NCBI RefSeq assembly: GCF_014651075.1
Contig: NZ_BMWE01000001.1
Coordinates: 62,001-126,000 of the forward strand
Source: Streptomyces djakartensis
GTDB taxonomy: Bacteria > Actinomycetota > Actinomycetes > Streptomycetales > Streptomycetaceae
DNA: 64,000 nucleotides
Direction: 5' to 3'
Program-made: the position numbers and the translations under genes
Shown: one piece after another, positions 37,282 to 45,776 of the stretch
Numbering within the stretch: position 1 is the first letter of the stretch
Layout: each line of letters opens with the position of its first letter
The notes under the pieces: generated by a model
The model's input: the letters and a program-made list of their open reading frames with translations, nothing else
Databases searched by the model: none
What the model was told of the DNA's origin: nothing

Positions 37282-37287
37282 CGGGAA

Positions 37288-38049
37288 TCAAAGAAGCGCC
37301 GGATCCTGACGAAGGATCCCGTAGAACTTGCTCTGCAGGTCACGTCCCGGATCGAGCCCCAGGCTGTGCGAGAGGCGCTCGACCATCTGGCTGTACGCGT
37401 CCAGAGCATCCGCCTGGCGACCCGAGCGGTAAAGGGCGGTGATCAGCTGGGCGCAGAAGCGCTCATGGAACGGGTACATGGCATGCATCTGCTCCAGATC
37501 GCGAATGAGCGAGTGGTGCTGATTCAGCTTCAGCCGAATGTCGAACAGCCTCTCGGAAGCGGTGATCCGGGTCTGCTGGAGCCGACTGTAGGCCATACGG
37601 CAAATGGCCCCCTGTCCCGTGTCCACGAGCGCCGGACCGCGCCATAACTCGGTCGCCGTCGTGAGAAGTTCGGCGGACTTCTCCAGTTCTTCGTCCCCCA
37701 GTGACTCGGCCTGCTGGACCAGTCCTTCGAAGCGGGCGGCGTCGACCTCGACCTCAGAGCTGATCAGCGCGTACCCGGAGGGGGAGGTCTCTATGATCTC
37801 CCGCAGACCGGGCTTTCCGCTGTACACGGCGAGTACCCGGCGAAGGCGTGCGATGTGACCGTGCAGCGAGTTCTCCGCACTGCGGGGCGGCTTTTCGCCC
37901 CACAATTCGTCGATCAGGTCGTTCCGGGACACCGTGCGCCCGGCAGAGAGAGCGAGGACGGCAATGATCGCCCTCAGCTTCTCTCCCGGAATTCTGATGT
38001 GCACATCGCCGTCAGACACGTCCAAAGGTCCGAGAATTCTAATTTGCAT
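37288..38049 (-). CDS. Second SARP-family transcriptional activator
   Basis: A 253-residue SARP with the same two-domain layout: a winged helix in residues 1-95 (MQIRILGPLDVSDGDVHI, KLRAIIAVLALSAGRTVSRN, ELWGEKPPRSAENSLHGHI) and an activation domain after that (RFEGLVQQAESLGDEELE; YPFHERFCAQLITALYRSG). It is shorter and more like RedD/ActII-ORF4 than the neighbouring SARP. ATG 38049 begins the conserved domain; ATG 38082 would add 11 residues. Its codon use is less GC-extreme than that of the surroundings, as is common for pathway regulators. Confidence 0.9.
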   Translation of the reverse strand: MQIRILGPLDVSDGDVHIRIPGEKLRAIIAVLALSAGRTVSRNDLIDELWGEKPPRSAENSLHGHIARLRRVLAVYSGKPGLREIIETSPSGYALISSEVEVDAARFEGLVQQAESLGDEELEKSAELLTTATELWRGPALVDTGQGAICRMAYSRLQQTRITASERLFDIRLKLNQHHSLIRDLEQMHAMYPFHERFCAQLITALYRSGRQADALDAYSQMVERLSHSLGLDPGRDLQSKFYGILRQDPALL

Positions 38050-38343
38050 CGAACATCCACTTCCAAGAAAACTACCGGTCAAACCTGCGGATGAAACGGC
38101 GACATCCGGCAGCGGTCTGATTCTTGTTTCTCGTTCAACGTGCGCGAGCTATCAGCCCATCGACCTGCCCCCCAGAAGTCCCCCGTGGACCTCCCTTCGG
38201 CATCATGGACCACGTTTCTTGTCGTCGGCTTGTTGCCCCGCCCTACCGGATTGCCTACTTCTTGGTAATAACTTCGGGGGGTAACGGTGATCCTTCCGGC
38301 GCGACGCGGCTCCCGGACGTCCCTACCGCACAGGTCAGCGCGA

Positions 38344-39180
38344 TCAGGAACGGGCGTCGGCCGTACCCCGGACCGGGGTGGCAAGAGGCTCGGTCACCGA
38401 CCGGCCGACGGTGCTGATCAGCACGGGCTGGGAGAACAGGGTGCTGGGCCGCAGGCCGAACATCGCGTGGAAGGCGCTGCTGAAGTGGGACGGGCTGGCG
38501 AACCCCGCTTCCACGGCCGCGGTGCTCAGGTCCGGCCAGGTCTCCAGCAGAGCGGCCACCCGCAGCATCCGGGCCCACAGCCGGTACCGGCGGAAGGTGG
38601 TGCCCGTTTCGGCGCGGAACAGCCGGAGGAAGGCGGAGACCGAGAGACCGGCCTCCGCCGCCAGTTCCTTGGCCGCCAACCGCTGCCCCCGGGGCCCGTC
38701 CAGCCGGGCGGCCGCCCGCCTCACCCGCGGGTCCCGGCTTCCGTCGGTGCCGTCGGGGCCGGCCAGGTCCAGCCAGTAGCGGACCTGGGACAGCGGCACG
38801 CCGTCACTCAACGACGCGGCCAGCCGCACCAGTTCGGCTTCGTGCTCGTGATCCCTGGCCAGCCCGGCGTCGCCGGTCATCATCCGGCGGCAGGCCCTCT
38901 CCCGCGTCGACGCCGGGTCGAGGTAGTAGAAGACCATCCGTGTCCCGTCGGCGACGACCCGGTGCCGTACCCGTGCGGGCACCAGGGCCGTACGGATCCC
39001 GCGCCGGGAGCCGTGGTCCAGTTCGAGTGTGAACTCCGCGTCGACGCCGACCGCCAGACAGCTCACCGCGCTGGAGTGGAAATCCAGCGTCAACGAGGGC
39101 CCGATGTACAGAGCTTGCCCCGGCCACAGCCACAACACAGCCTGATCAGAGCATGTTTCTGAAAGCTGCGCCGGTCGCAT
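38344..39180 (-). CDS. AraC-family transcriptional regulator
   Basis: A 278-residue regulator. The N-terminal ~160 residues are a cupin-like sensing domain (GPSLTLDFHSSAVSCLAVGV); the C-terminal pair of helix-turn-helix motifs is LAAKELAAEAGLSVSAFLRL and ATAVEAGFASPSHFSSAFHAM-type sequence (written here in part), ending in FGLRPSTLF. Start ATG 39180. It is divergent from a small membrane-protein gene and lies between SARP and oxidoreductase genes; whether it belongs to the cluster is unclear. Confidence 0.88.
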   Translation of the reverse strand: MRPAQLSETCSDQAVLWLWPGQALYIGPSLTLDFHSSAVSCLAVGVDAEFTLELDHGSRRGIRTALVPARVRHRVVADGTRMVFYYLDPASTRERACRRMMTGDAGLARDHEHEAELVRLAASLSDGVPLSQVRYWLDLAGPDGTDGSRDPRVRRAAARLDGPRGQRLAAKELAAEAGLSVSAFLRLFRAETGTTFRRYRLWARMLRVAALLETWPDLSTAAVEAGFASPSHFSSAFHAMFGLRPSTLFSQPVLISTVGRSVTEPLATPVRGTADARS

Positions 39181-39311
39181 GCGGGCATGCTAGCCCTGTT
39201 CCGCTGATTCCGCCGGGCTCCGTTCCCGCACGTCACGGAGCAGCTCCGTACCAGCCGCCCCCCGGCCTGCACCGGTTGCCTTCTCTCCCTGCGAACGGAC
39301 CAGACGTATTC

Positions 39312-39701
39312 ATGTGGATCGATCGACTCATCACCGGCCTGCTCTTCATCGTCGGCGCGGTGAACGTGCTGCCCGGCGTCGTCGCGGTGGCACCGTCCCG
39401 GATCTCCACGGCCTACGGGGTCTCGATCGACGGCGCCCACTCCGCCGACCTGACCGTGCTGCTGCGCCACCGGGCGGTGCTGCTGGGGCTGGTCGGGATC
39501 GGTCTGCTGTGCGCGGCGTTCATCCCCTCGCTGCGCGTGGCCGCCATGGTCGCGGGGGCGGTCAGCATGGGCACGTTCCTGCTCTTCGCCTACGCCACCC
39601 CGGCGCTCAACAGCGCCACCATGCGGGTGGCCCGCATCGACATCGCGGCGCTCGCGCTGCTCGCCGTCGCGGCCACGCTGGTCTGGCGCAAGAGCGCCTG
39701 A
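39312..39701 (+). CDS. Small four-helix integral membrane protein, function unknown
   Basis: A 129-residue protein with four predicted membrane segments (about residues 5-25, 45-65, 70-90 and 103-123) and few polar loops (APSRISTAYGVSI, LLRHRAVLLG). I start it at ATG 39312; a longer reading from 39153 has a Pro-rich, non-conserved leader that runs into the divergent AraC promoter. Proteins of this kind are often encoded next to AraC regulators, suggesting that the two form a regulator-target pair. No further function can be read. Confidence 0.7.
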   Translation: MWIDRLITGLLFIVGAVNVLPGVVAVAPSRISTAYGVSIDGAHSADLTVLLRHRAVLLGLVGIGLLCAAFIPSLRVAAMVAGAVSMGTFLLFAYATPALNSATMRVARIDIAALALLAVAATLVWRKSA

Positions 39702-39705
39702 ACGT

Positions 39706-39757
39706 CCGGAGAGGCCGGGAGGGCCGGGGAACCGCCCGGCCCTCCCGGCCTCTCCGG
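39706..39757. terminator. Bidirectional terminator with 23-bp stem
   Basis: A perfect 23-bp stem, starting CCGGAGAGGCCGGGAGGG, closes a 6-nt loop. It fills the whole gap between the small membrane-protein gene and the convergent FAD oxidoreductase gene. Confidence 0.9.
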
Positions 39758-39758
39758 G

Positions 39759-41090
39759 TCATGCCGCGCGTCGGGCGCCCCGTTCCATCAGGCCCAGCGC
39801 GGCGCCCAGCAGCGGCCGGGCGGGACGGGGCAACGGCAGCCGGGGGGCCCGGGACCGATGCCAGGGCAGCCGGTCGGGGACGTCGCCGGTCAGCGCCTTG
39901 GCCACATGGGCACCGTGCGCCACGGACATGGCGAGGCCATGACCGCAGCAGCCCCCCAGGTACCAGACGTCCGGACGGTCGGCGAGTGGTCCGACGACCG
40001 GCAGACCATCGGTGGTCATCCCGATCTGTCCGGCCCAGCGGTGGGTCACCTCGACCTCGGCGAGGGCCGGGTGCAGTCCGCGCAGCCGCTCCTCCAGCCC
40101 CCGCCACACCGCCGCCGAGCCCGAGTCGTCGGCCACCGGCGCGAGCAAAGGCCTGCCTCCGCCCAGCACCAGCCGCCCGTCGTGGGTGAGCCGGAAGTAC
40201 GGCGCCAAGGGATGGGCGTCGATCAGCGCACAGCCGGTCCGGCCGCCCAGCGCCTCCTGGGCGTCGGCGGGCAGCGGCGCGGTCGCGATGGCGTGCACCA
40301 GCAGCGGCAGCACCGTGCCGACCGGCAGGCCGAGGGCGCCCGCCGCCGCGTTGACGGCCAGCACCGCCTTGCGGGTGCGTACCATCCCCCCGGGAAAGAC
40401 GAGACGGGTCTCGGCGGCGGACTCTCCGGGTCTGAGCGCCAGCAGCGGACTGTTGCCGAGGAAACGGACGCCCTTGGCGGCGCAGGCACGAGCCAGGGCG
40501 CCGGTGAGGGCCGCCGGGTCGAGGGTGGCCGCGCGGTACAGCAGGCCGGCGTGGAAGGGCACGTCCACCCGGTCGCGAATGTCCGCCGCGGAGAGGGCCG
40601 GTACGTCCAGACCGAGCTCCCGGTACGCCGCCGCCTGCCGGGCGAGTGTGGCCAGTCCGTCGGCGGTGCGGGTGGCCACCACCTGTTCGCCGGTTCGGCA
40701 GGACGTCGCCACGCCCAGCCGGGCACACAGTTCGATGACCTGCTCCACGGCCTCGACGCTGGCCGTGTACATGCGGCGGGCGGTGTCCGGGCCGAAGCGC
40801 CGCACGGCCTGGTCGACGGGCGGGCCGACACGGGGGCCGAGCAACCCGGTACCGCGTCCGCTCGCGCCGGCGGCGGGGCCCTCGGCGTCGACCACCAGGA
40901 TGTCCAGGGACGGGTCGCGCTCGGCAAGGTGGTAGGCGGTGGAGAGCCCGGCGAGACCGGCGCCCACCACCGTCACGTCCGCCTCCAGCAGCCCGCGCGC
41001 CGGCGGCGGTGCCGGTTCGTCGCCGGAGGGCGCCGTCATGGCCGGGTCGGGGCCCCGCCAGCAGGGGCGGCCGGCCGGGGGTCTGGTCAC
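39759..41090 (-). CDS. FAD-dependent amine/amino-acid oxidase-type oxidoreductase (DAO family)
   Basis: A 443-residue flavoprotein of the D-amino-acid oxidase/glycine oxidase fold. The nucleotide motif is VTVVGAGLAGLSTAYHLAER (about residues 39-58), followed by ASGRGTGLLGPR, which binds the flavin, and the C-terminal GGCCGHGLAMSVAHG typical of the family. Members oxidise C-N bonds of amines and N-substituted amino acids. The GTG start overlaps the flavin-reductase stop (GTGA), so the two are translated together; that pairing suggests a linked redox function in the cluster. Confidence 0.85.
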   Translation of the reverse strand: MTRPPAGRPCWRGPDPAMTAPSGDEPAPPPARGLLEADVTVVGAGLAGLSTAYHLAERDPSLDILVVDAEGPAAGASGRGTGLLGPRVGPPVDQAVRRFGPDTARRMYTASVEAVEQVIELCARLGVATSCRTGEQVVATRTADGLATLARQAAAYRELGLDVPALSAADIRDRVDVPFHAGLLYRAATLDPAALTGALARACAAKGVRFLGNSPLLALRPGESAAETRLVFPGGMVRTRKAVLAVNAAAGALGLPVGTVLPLLVHAIATAPLPADAQEALGGRTGCALIDAHPLAPYFRLTHDGRLVLGGGRPLLAPVADDSGSAAVWRGLEERLRGLHPALAEVEVTHRWAGQIGMTTDGLPVVGPLADRPDVWYLGGCCGHGLAMSVAHGAHVAKALTGDVPDRLPWHRSRAPRLPLPRPARPLLGAALGLMERGARRAA

Positions 41091-41683
41091 GCTTCCTCCA
41101 GGGGCGGTCGGTGGTCGGGGGCGACGGAGAGCGGGACGCCTTCGTCGGCGAGCGTGTGGAAGGACCTGCCGTGCCAGAGCAGGGGACGGCCGGCCGCCGT
41201 GCGCACCGCCGCGATCCGGCCGACCACCAGGCAGTGGTCGCCGTAGCGGCGTATGTCCTCCGTCAGGCAGACCGACCAGCCGAGGGTGTCCTCCAGTACG
41301 GGGACGGCGAGCACCCGGCGATGGTCCACGCCCGCGAACCGCTCAGCGGAGCCGACCCGGGGGTCGGCGAAGAGCTTCGCGCGCGCCCGCTGCGACTGCG
41401 GCAGCAGATTGACGGCGAAGCGGCCCCTCGTCTCGATCACGGAGAGGGTCCGCGAGCCGGTGCCCATGCAGACGAGCAGGAGGGGCGGATCGGCGGAGAG
41501 CGAGGTGACCGCCGAGACAGTGCTGCCCGCCGGGCCGTCCGGGCCCTGCACGGTCACCACCGTCACGCCGGACGCCAGCCTGGCGTAGAAGTCCAGGCAG
41601 GCCTCCTCCCCGGCTTGCGGTGTGGTGAACGGGTCCGAGTCGTCCCGGTCGCCGAGGGGTGCTCCGGTGGTGACCTGGCGCAT
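41087..41683 (-). CDS. Flavin reductase (FMN/FAD-binding split-barrel)
   Basis: A 198-residue flavin reductase that supplies reduced flavin to two-component monooxygenases. The family core is visible: ARLASGVTVVTVQGPDGPAG, STVSAVTSLSADPPLLLVCM (flavin site), RGRFAVNLL and GDHCLVVGRIAAV with the conserved GDH motif. AGGAG 7 nt upstream fixes ATG 41683. No obvious class A/D partner adjoins it; within the cluster the acyl-CoA-dehydrogenase-fold enzyme at 53855-54988 is the best candidate, as in the VlmH/VlmR pair of valanimycin biosynthesis. Confidence 0.9.
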   Translation of the reverse strand: MRQVTTGAPLGDRDDSDPFTTPQAGEEACLDFYARLASGVTVVTVQGPDGPAGSTVSAVTSLSADPPLLLVCMGTGSRTLSVIETRGRFAVNLLPQSQRARAKLFADPRVGSAERFAGVDHRRVLAVPVLEDTLGWSVCLTEDIRRYGDHCLVVGRIAAVRTAAGRPLLWHGRSFHTLADEGVPLSVAPDHRPPLEEA

Positions 41684-41734
41684 CACCGGGCTCCTTTCTG
41701 AAGTGCGTTGGAGAAGCTGCCGGTTCCGGGGCAT

Positions 41735-41763
41735 GGGCCGGACCGGTCAGGACGGTCCGGCCC
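41735..41763 (-). terminator. Hairpin between SRPBCC gene and flavin reductase gene
   Basis: GGGCCGGACCG and CGGTCCGGCCC form an 11-bp stem with a 7-nt loop. It lies 28 nt after the stop of the 41791-42282 gene on its strand and probably ends the MMPL operon, which makes the flavin reductase gene the start of another unit. Confidence 0.75.
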
Positions 41764-41790
41764 CGGCCGGGGCGGCCCCGGCCGACGGGC

Positions 41791-42282
41791 TCACCGGCCC
41801 GCCTCGAGCGCGTCGCGCAGGGCGACGAGGGTGGCGCGGGCGGTGGTCCGGTTGCGTGCGGACCGCCGTACCACTCCCGTGAGCAGCGGGGCGACGCACG
41901 TGATCAGATGGCCGTGCATGCCTCGTCGCCGGTCGTACCACTCCTCCGTCACCTCGCAGCCCTCCGGCACCGCCGCGAAGCGGTAGCTCCAGCGGGAGAG
42001 CGGGACACCGAAGAAGCTGACGTCGAAGGTGAACACCTCGCCGGGAACGGATTCCACCACCCGGCACAGGGTCACCCAGGGCAGCCAGGACGCGCGGTTG
42101 CGGCCGAGGAAGCGGGTCCCCTGCCGCAGTCGGCCGCCACGTCCGAGGAGCCACGCGCCTTTGCACTCCGGGCTCCACTCGCCCATGCGCCGCACGTCGC
42201 TGACAGCGGCCCAGGCCGTCTGGGGTGACGTTCTGACCGTCACTCTCTCGGCCACTATCGGTGCGGTCATCAGGTCGCTCAC
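41791..42282 (-). CDS. SRPBCC (START-like) protein
   Basis: A 163-residue hydrophobic-ligand-binding protein of the polyketide cyclase/Bet v 1 superfamily: SPQTAWAAVSDVRRMGEWSP at the N-terminus, FFGVPLSRWSYRFAAVPEG in the middle and a C-terminal helix. It is clearly paralogous to the 49417-49905 protein (both have MG-E/R-WSPEC and W-x-YRFA). Possible roles are cyclase, dehydratase or carrier of a reactive intermediate. I prefer GTG 42282, which has GGAAGG 8 nt upstream, over ATG 42309. Confidence 0.8.
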   Translation of the reverse strand: MSDLMTAPIVAERVTVRTSPQTAWAAVSDVRRMGEWSPECKGAWLLGRGGRLRQGTRFLGRNRASWLPWVTLCRVVESVPGEVFTFDVSFFGVPLSRWSYRFAAVPEGCEVTEEWYDRRRGMHGHLITCVAPLLTGVVRRSARNRTTARATLVALRDALEAGR

Positions 42283-42309
42283 CGTGTCACCTTCCGAAGT
42301 CACGGACAT

Positions 42310-44691
42310 TCACCGGCGGGCCGGGGCCGGGGTCTTCCGTCCCGGCATCCACCAGTTCCAGCGGTTCATCAGCCGCATGGAGGCCGGCACCACGAGCAAC
42401 CGGATCACTGTCGCGTCAAGGGCGATCGCCACCGCCATGCCGATACCGATCTGCTGAATGGGCACGATGCCCGCGAACGCGAACGCCGTGAAGACCGCCA
42501 CCATCAGCACGGCGGCGCCCGAGATCAGCGGCGCGGTGGCGGCCATACCGCGGGCCACGCTGCCGGTCTCGTCCCCGGTGGCGACGTAGTCCTCCCGGAT
42601 CCGGCTGAGCAGGAACACCTCGTAGTCGGTGCTCAGGCTGAACAGCAGGGTCACCAGCAGCACCGGGACGAAGTTGGTGAGGTTGCCGCTGCTGTCGAAG
42701 CCGAGCAGGCCGCTGCCCCAGCCGTCCTGGAAGACCACGACCAGCACGCCGTAGGTGGCGGCCATCGAGACCAGGTTCATGAGGATCGCCGACAGGGGCA
42801 GGAACACCGACCGGAAGGTGAGGAGCAGCAGCAGGTAGATGACGGCGAGCATGGTGCCGACGACCGGCAGCATGCTGTCCGAGATCACCTCGTTGGCGTC
42901 GACGCCCTCGGCGGTCTCACCACCGGCGTGCACGCGCCAGCCGTCCGCGGCCGCCAGCCGGGCGGATGCGGTACGCACCGACTCCAGCAGGTCGCGTACG
43001 GATGGGGAGGAGGCGGTGTCGTCGCCGACCACCTCGATCACCAGGGTGCGTCCGTCGGCCGAGACGAAGTGGCGTACGGCGCCACGCAGATCGGCCGGCA
43101 GGGCGGCTGCCGTCCGGGGTGTCAGGGCGGCGAACGGGCGGTCGGCGTCCACCTTGCGCAGCGGGTCGACGACGGAGTCGACACGCACCGCGCCGGGCAG
43201 GCCGGCCAGTTCGTCGTGGAGCCGGAGCAGCCGGGCGGAGTCGTCCGCAGGGCGCTGCCACAGGGGGGCGTCGGACTCCACGACGACCTGGATCGGTGCG
43301 GCGCTGCCCTCGCCGAACTGCTCCTTGGCGATGTCGTATCCCTCGCGCACGGCGGCCCCCGTGGGCACCACCCGGGCGTCCGGAGTGAAGGTCTCCAGCC
43401 TCAGCGACGGCACCGCGAGGACGCCCATCGCGACGAGGCTGATCAGCAGGAAGGCGACGGGGCGGCGCATCACGGCCCGGCTGACGGTCACCCACCGGCT
43501 CTCCCGGCCGGGCTGCCCCGCGGCGGCGCGGCGGCCGACCGCGCCCCACTCGATCCGGGGACCGAGCAGATGGAGCAGGACAGGCAGCAGCAGCACGCTG
43601 GTGAGGATGGAGAAGGCCACCACGACCACGGCGCCGAGCGCCATGGACCAGATGACGTTGAGGTCGACCAGGAAAAGGGTCGACATGGCGGCGACGATGG
43701 TGACGCCGGAGGCCACCACCGTCTCGCCGGAGGTCCGCAGGGTACGGGCGACGGCGCGCTCCACCGCGTCGGCGGACGGCTGCGGCCCCTCGGCCCTGAG
43801 TTCGTCCTTGAACCGCATGATGACGAAGAGGGAGTAGTCGACGCCGACGCCGAGTCCCAGCATGGTGGCGGCGTTCTGGACGAATACGGAGAGCTCGGTG
43901 TGGCGGGCGAGGACCGCGAGCAGTCCGAGTGTGAAGGCGACCGAGGTGATGCCGACGAGCAGCGAGGCCAGGGCGGCGGCGACGCTGCGGAAGAGCAGCA
44001 GGAGCACCAGGGCGATCAGCGGCAGGGTGATCAACTCGGCACGAAGCAGGCCTCGTTCGCTGAGGTGGTTGACCTCGCCCCAGAGTGCCGCCTGGCTGAC
44101 CAGCGAGACCCGCAGTCCCTGGCGTTCGTAGGTGTCGCTCAGTCCTTCCTGGATCCCGGGCAGTACGCGGCGGGCGGTGCCGTCGTCGAGACCGGAGCCG
44201 AGCCGGACAAGTGCCGTGTGACCGTCCTTGCCGGCGAAGGCGCCGCGGGCCTGGTCGCCGGTGAGCGTGGTGTAGCCGTAGGAGCTGGTGACCTTCAGCC
44301 CCGGGTCGCGGGTGACGCGGTCGACGACACCCCGGACCCTCTTGTCGAAGTCGGGGTCGCCCCGGTCGTACCGGGTGTCCTTGACGACGAGGGTGACAGA
44401 GGTCGCGCCGCGCCCCTCGAATCCGCGGGTGACCCGCTGGGCGGCTGTCGCCGAGTCCGAGCCCGTCACGTACCAGCCGCCGCCGCTCAGCGCGTCGGCG
44501 AGTTGAGTGGCCCCGTAGCCCGCCACCAGGAGCAGCACGATCCAGAGCATGGCCAGCGGCCTGCGGCGGCGACGGGTCAGCCGGGCGGTGCCCTCGGCCA
44601 GCCTGGCCACGTACCCGCGGTCGCCCGGCCCGCCGTGCGGACCACCGTCACCGGAGGACGGGGCCGCGGTCCGGGTCGTCTGTTCCGTCAT
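42310..44691 (-). CDS. MMPL-family (RND superfamily) exporter
   Basis: A 793-residue transporter with the duplicated MMPL layout: one membrane helix (MLWIVLLLVAGYGATQL) plus a large extracytoplasmic loop, five helices, a second helix-loop and five more helices. MLGLGVGVDYSLFVIMRFKD and VTLLFSLSTDYEVFLLSRI contain the paired Asp residues of the proton relay. MMPL proteins export lipids and hydrophobic secondary metabolites, so it is a good candidate for product export and self-protection. It overlaps the AttH-like gene by 4 nt (ATGA). Confidence 0.92.
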   Translation of the reverse strand: MTEQTTRTAAPSSGDGGPHGGPGDRGYVARLAEGTARLTRRRRRPLAMLWIVLLLVAGYGATQLADALSGGGWYVTGSDSATAAQRVTRGFEGRGATSVTLVVKDTRYDRGDPDFDKRVRGVVDRVTRDPGLKVTSSYGYTTLTGDQARGAFAGKDGHTALVRLGSGLDDGTARRVLPGIQEGLSDTYERQGLRVSLVSQAALWGEVNHLSERGLLRAELITLPLIALVLLLLFRSVAAALASLLVGITSVAFTLGLLAVLARHTELSVFVQNAATMLGLGVGVDYSLFVIMRFKDELRAEGPQPSADAVERAVARTLRTSGETVVASGVTIVAAMSTLFLVDLNVIWSMALGAVVVVAFSILTSVLLLPVLLHLLGPRIEWGAVGRRAAAGQPGRESRWVTVSRAVMRRPVAFLLISLVAMGVLAVPSLRLETFTPDARVVPTGAAVREGYDIAKEQFGEGSAAPIQVVVESDAPLWQRPADDSARLLRLHDELAGLPGAVRVDSVVDPLRKVDADRPFAALTPRTAAALPADLRGAVRHFVSADGRTLVIEVVGDDTASSPSVRDLLESVRTASARLAAADGWRVHAGGETAEGVDANEVISDSMLPVVGTMLAVIYLLLLLTFRSVFLPLSAILMNLVSMAATYGVLVVVFQDGWGSGLLGFDSSGNLTNFVPVLLVTLLFSLSTDYEVFLLSRIREDYVATGDETGSVARGMAATAPLISGAAVLMVAVFTAFAFAGIVPIQQIGIGMAVAIALDATVIRLLVVPASMRLMNRWNWWMPGRKTPAPARR

Positions 44692-45707
44692 GCGCGGATC
44701 GCGATTCCGTGGGTGCGGTCGTCGGTGAGGATCTCCATCAGGGCCCGGTTGCCGGCGCGCAGCCGGTCGGTGCGACCGGTGATCTTGTTGGTGATCTGCA
44801 CCTCGCAGGCGGCGATCTTGGTGTTGAGGCAGTGCTTGATGCCGCCCGGCGGGTTGTAGTAGTTCAGCCCGACGAAGTGTTCCGGCCGGGCGGTGAACCG
44901 GCCCCGGATGTCGACGGTGTCGTCGCTGCTGGCGAAGTTCCAGTAGAAGTAGCCGAAGTCGGCCTTGGCGGTCAGCGCCTGGCGCAGTGACACCAGGGAG
45001 TACTCGCGTTCCTGGTGACGCAGGACCAGGAAGGTCACCATGGGGGTGGTCACCGGACCGGCGATGCGGGTGCGCCCGGTGACGATCTCCAGGAAGCTGT
45101 CGGGTTCCTCGTCGAAGCCGGCGACCTGGCCGAAGGCGTAGTAGTCGGTGTGCCTGCTGCCCCAGTTGTGGCACTGGCTGCCCGTCCAGCCGTCGATGTC
45201 GACGGTCCGGCCGTCCACGGTGAGAGTGCCGTCGTACACCGCGAGCGGCACGCCGACCAGGTTCTTCGCCTTGGGGAAGCCGCCCGTGTACATCGTGGGC
45301 GGCAGCAGCAGAAGCGGCGGCTCGTCGCCCTTGTACGTCAGGTCCCAGGCGATCCGGCCATTGGTGCCCACCGCCTCACCGCGCAGGGCGCCCGGTTCGA
45401 GCACCCGGTCGCCCACCCGGGCGCTGAAGGTGTCCCGGTCGAAGGCGCACTCGGCGATCGGATACTCCTCCTTGGCGACGACGTGCTCCCCGGTGACGCC
45501 GTCGAAGTAGATCGCCCACAGTTCGCCTATGGCCGCGTCGGGCATGCCGGCCGGGCTGAAGATGGTGTAGCGGATCCAGAACGCCTTCGGCTCCGTGGGG
45601 TGGTTGCCGCGCTGGTAGAAGCTTTCGTAGTGCCCTTCGCGCTGACCCGGCCGGTAGTACGTCCGGTTGAGGGTCAGCGCGTCGGCGGTGGTGTAGTCGG
45701 TGTGCAT
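44688..45707 (-). CDS. Lipocalin-like protein (AttH/CrtC-related)
   Basis: A 339-residue cytoplasmic protein with two beta-barrel lipocalin-like halves. Hallmarks include HYESFYQRGNHPTEPKAFWI, RYTIFSPAG and GWTGSQCHNWGSRHTDYYAF, as in the AttH/hydroxyneurosporene-hydratase-like group. Members act on hydrophobic polyene substrates; fungal relatives of this fold catalyse Diels-Alder cyclisations. In this cluster a hydratase, cyclase or isomerase acting on the acyl chain is likely, but the reaction cannot be named. It is 69 nt downstream of the P450 gene and overlaps the exporter gene. Confidence 0.75.
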   Translation of the reverse strand: MHTDYTTADALTLNRTYYRPGQREGHYESFYQRGNHPTEPKAFWIRYTIFSPAGMPDAAIGELWAIYFDGVTGEHVVAKEEYPIAECAFDRDTFSARVGDRVLEPGALRGEAVGTNGRIAWDLTYKGDEPPLLLLPPTMYTGGFPKAKNLVGVPLAVYDGTLTVDGRTVDIDGWTGSQCHNWGSRHTDYYAFGQVAGFDEEPDSFLEIVTGRTRIAGPVTTPMVTFLVLRHQEREYSLVSLRQALTAKADFGYFYWNFASSDDTVDIRGRFTARPEHFVGLNYYNPPGGIKHCLNTKIAACEVQITNKITGRTDRLRAGNRALMEILTDDRTHGIAIRA

Positions 45708-45776
45708 CGAATCCGTCTCCTCCGGTCTGCCGGTGCGCCGCGCGCGTGCACGGCAGACGTGCTGTCGATCGGCCTG

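Noticed and set aside
44688-45707. Carotenoid hydratase CrtC, suggested by the lipocalin/AttH-like fold
   Set aside because: The gene is in the KS/ACP cluster, 12 kb from the crt genes, which already form a complete isorenieratene set; fold similarity alone does not support a carotenoid role.
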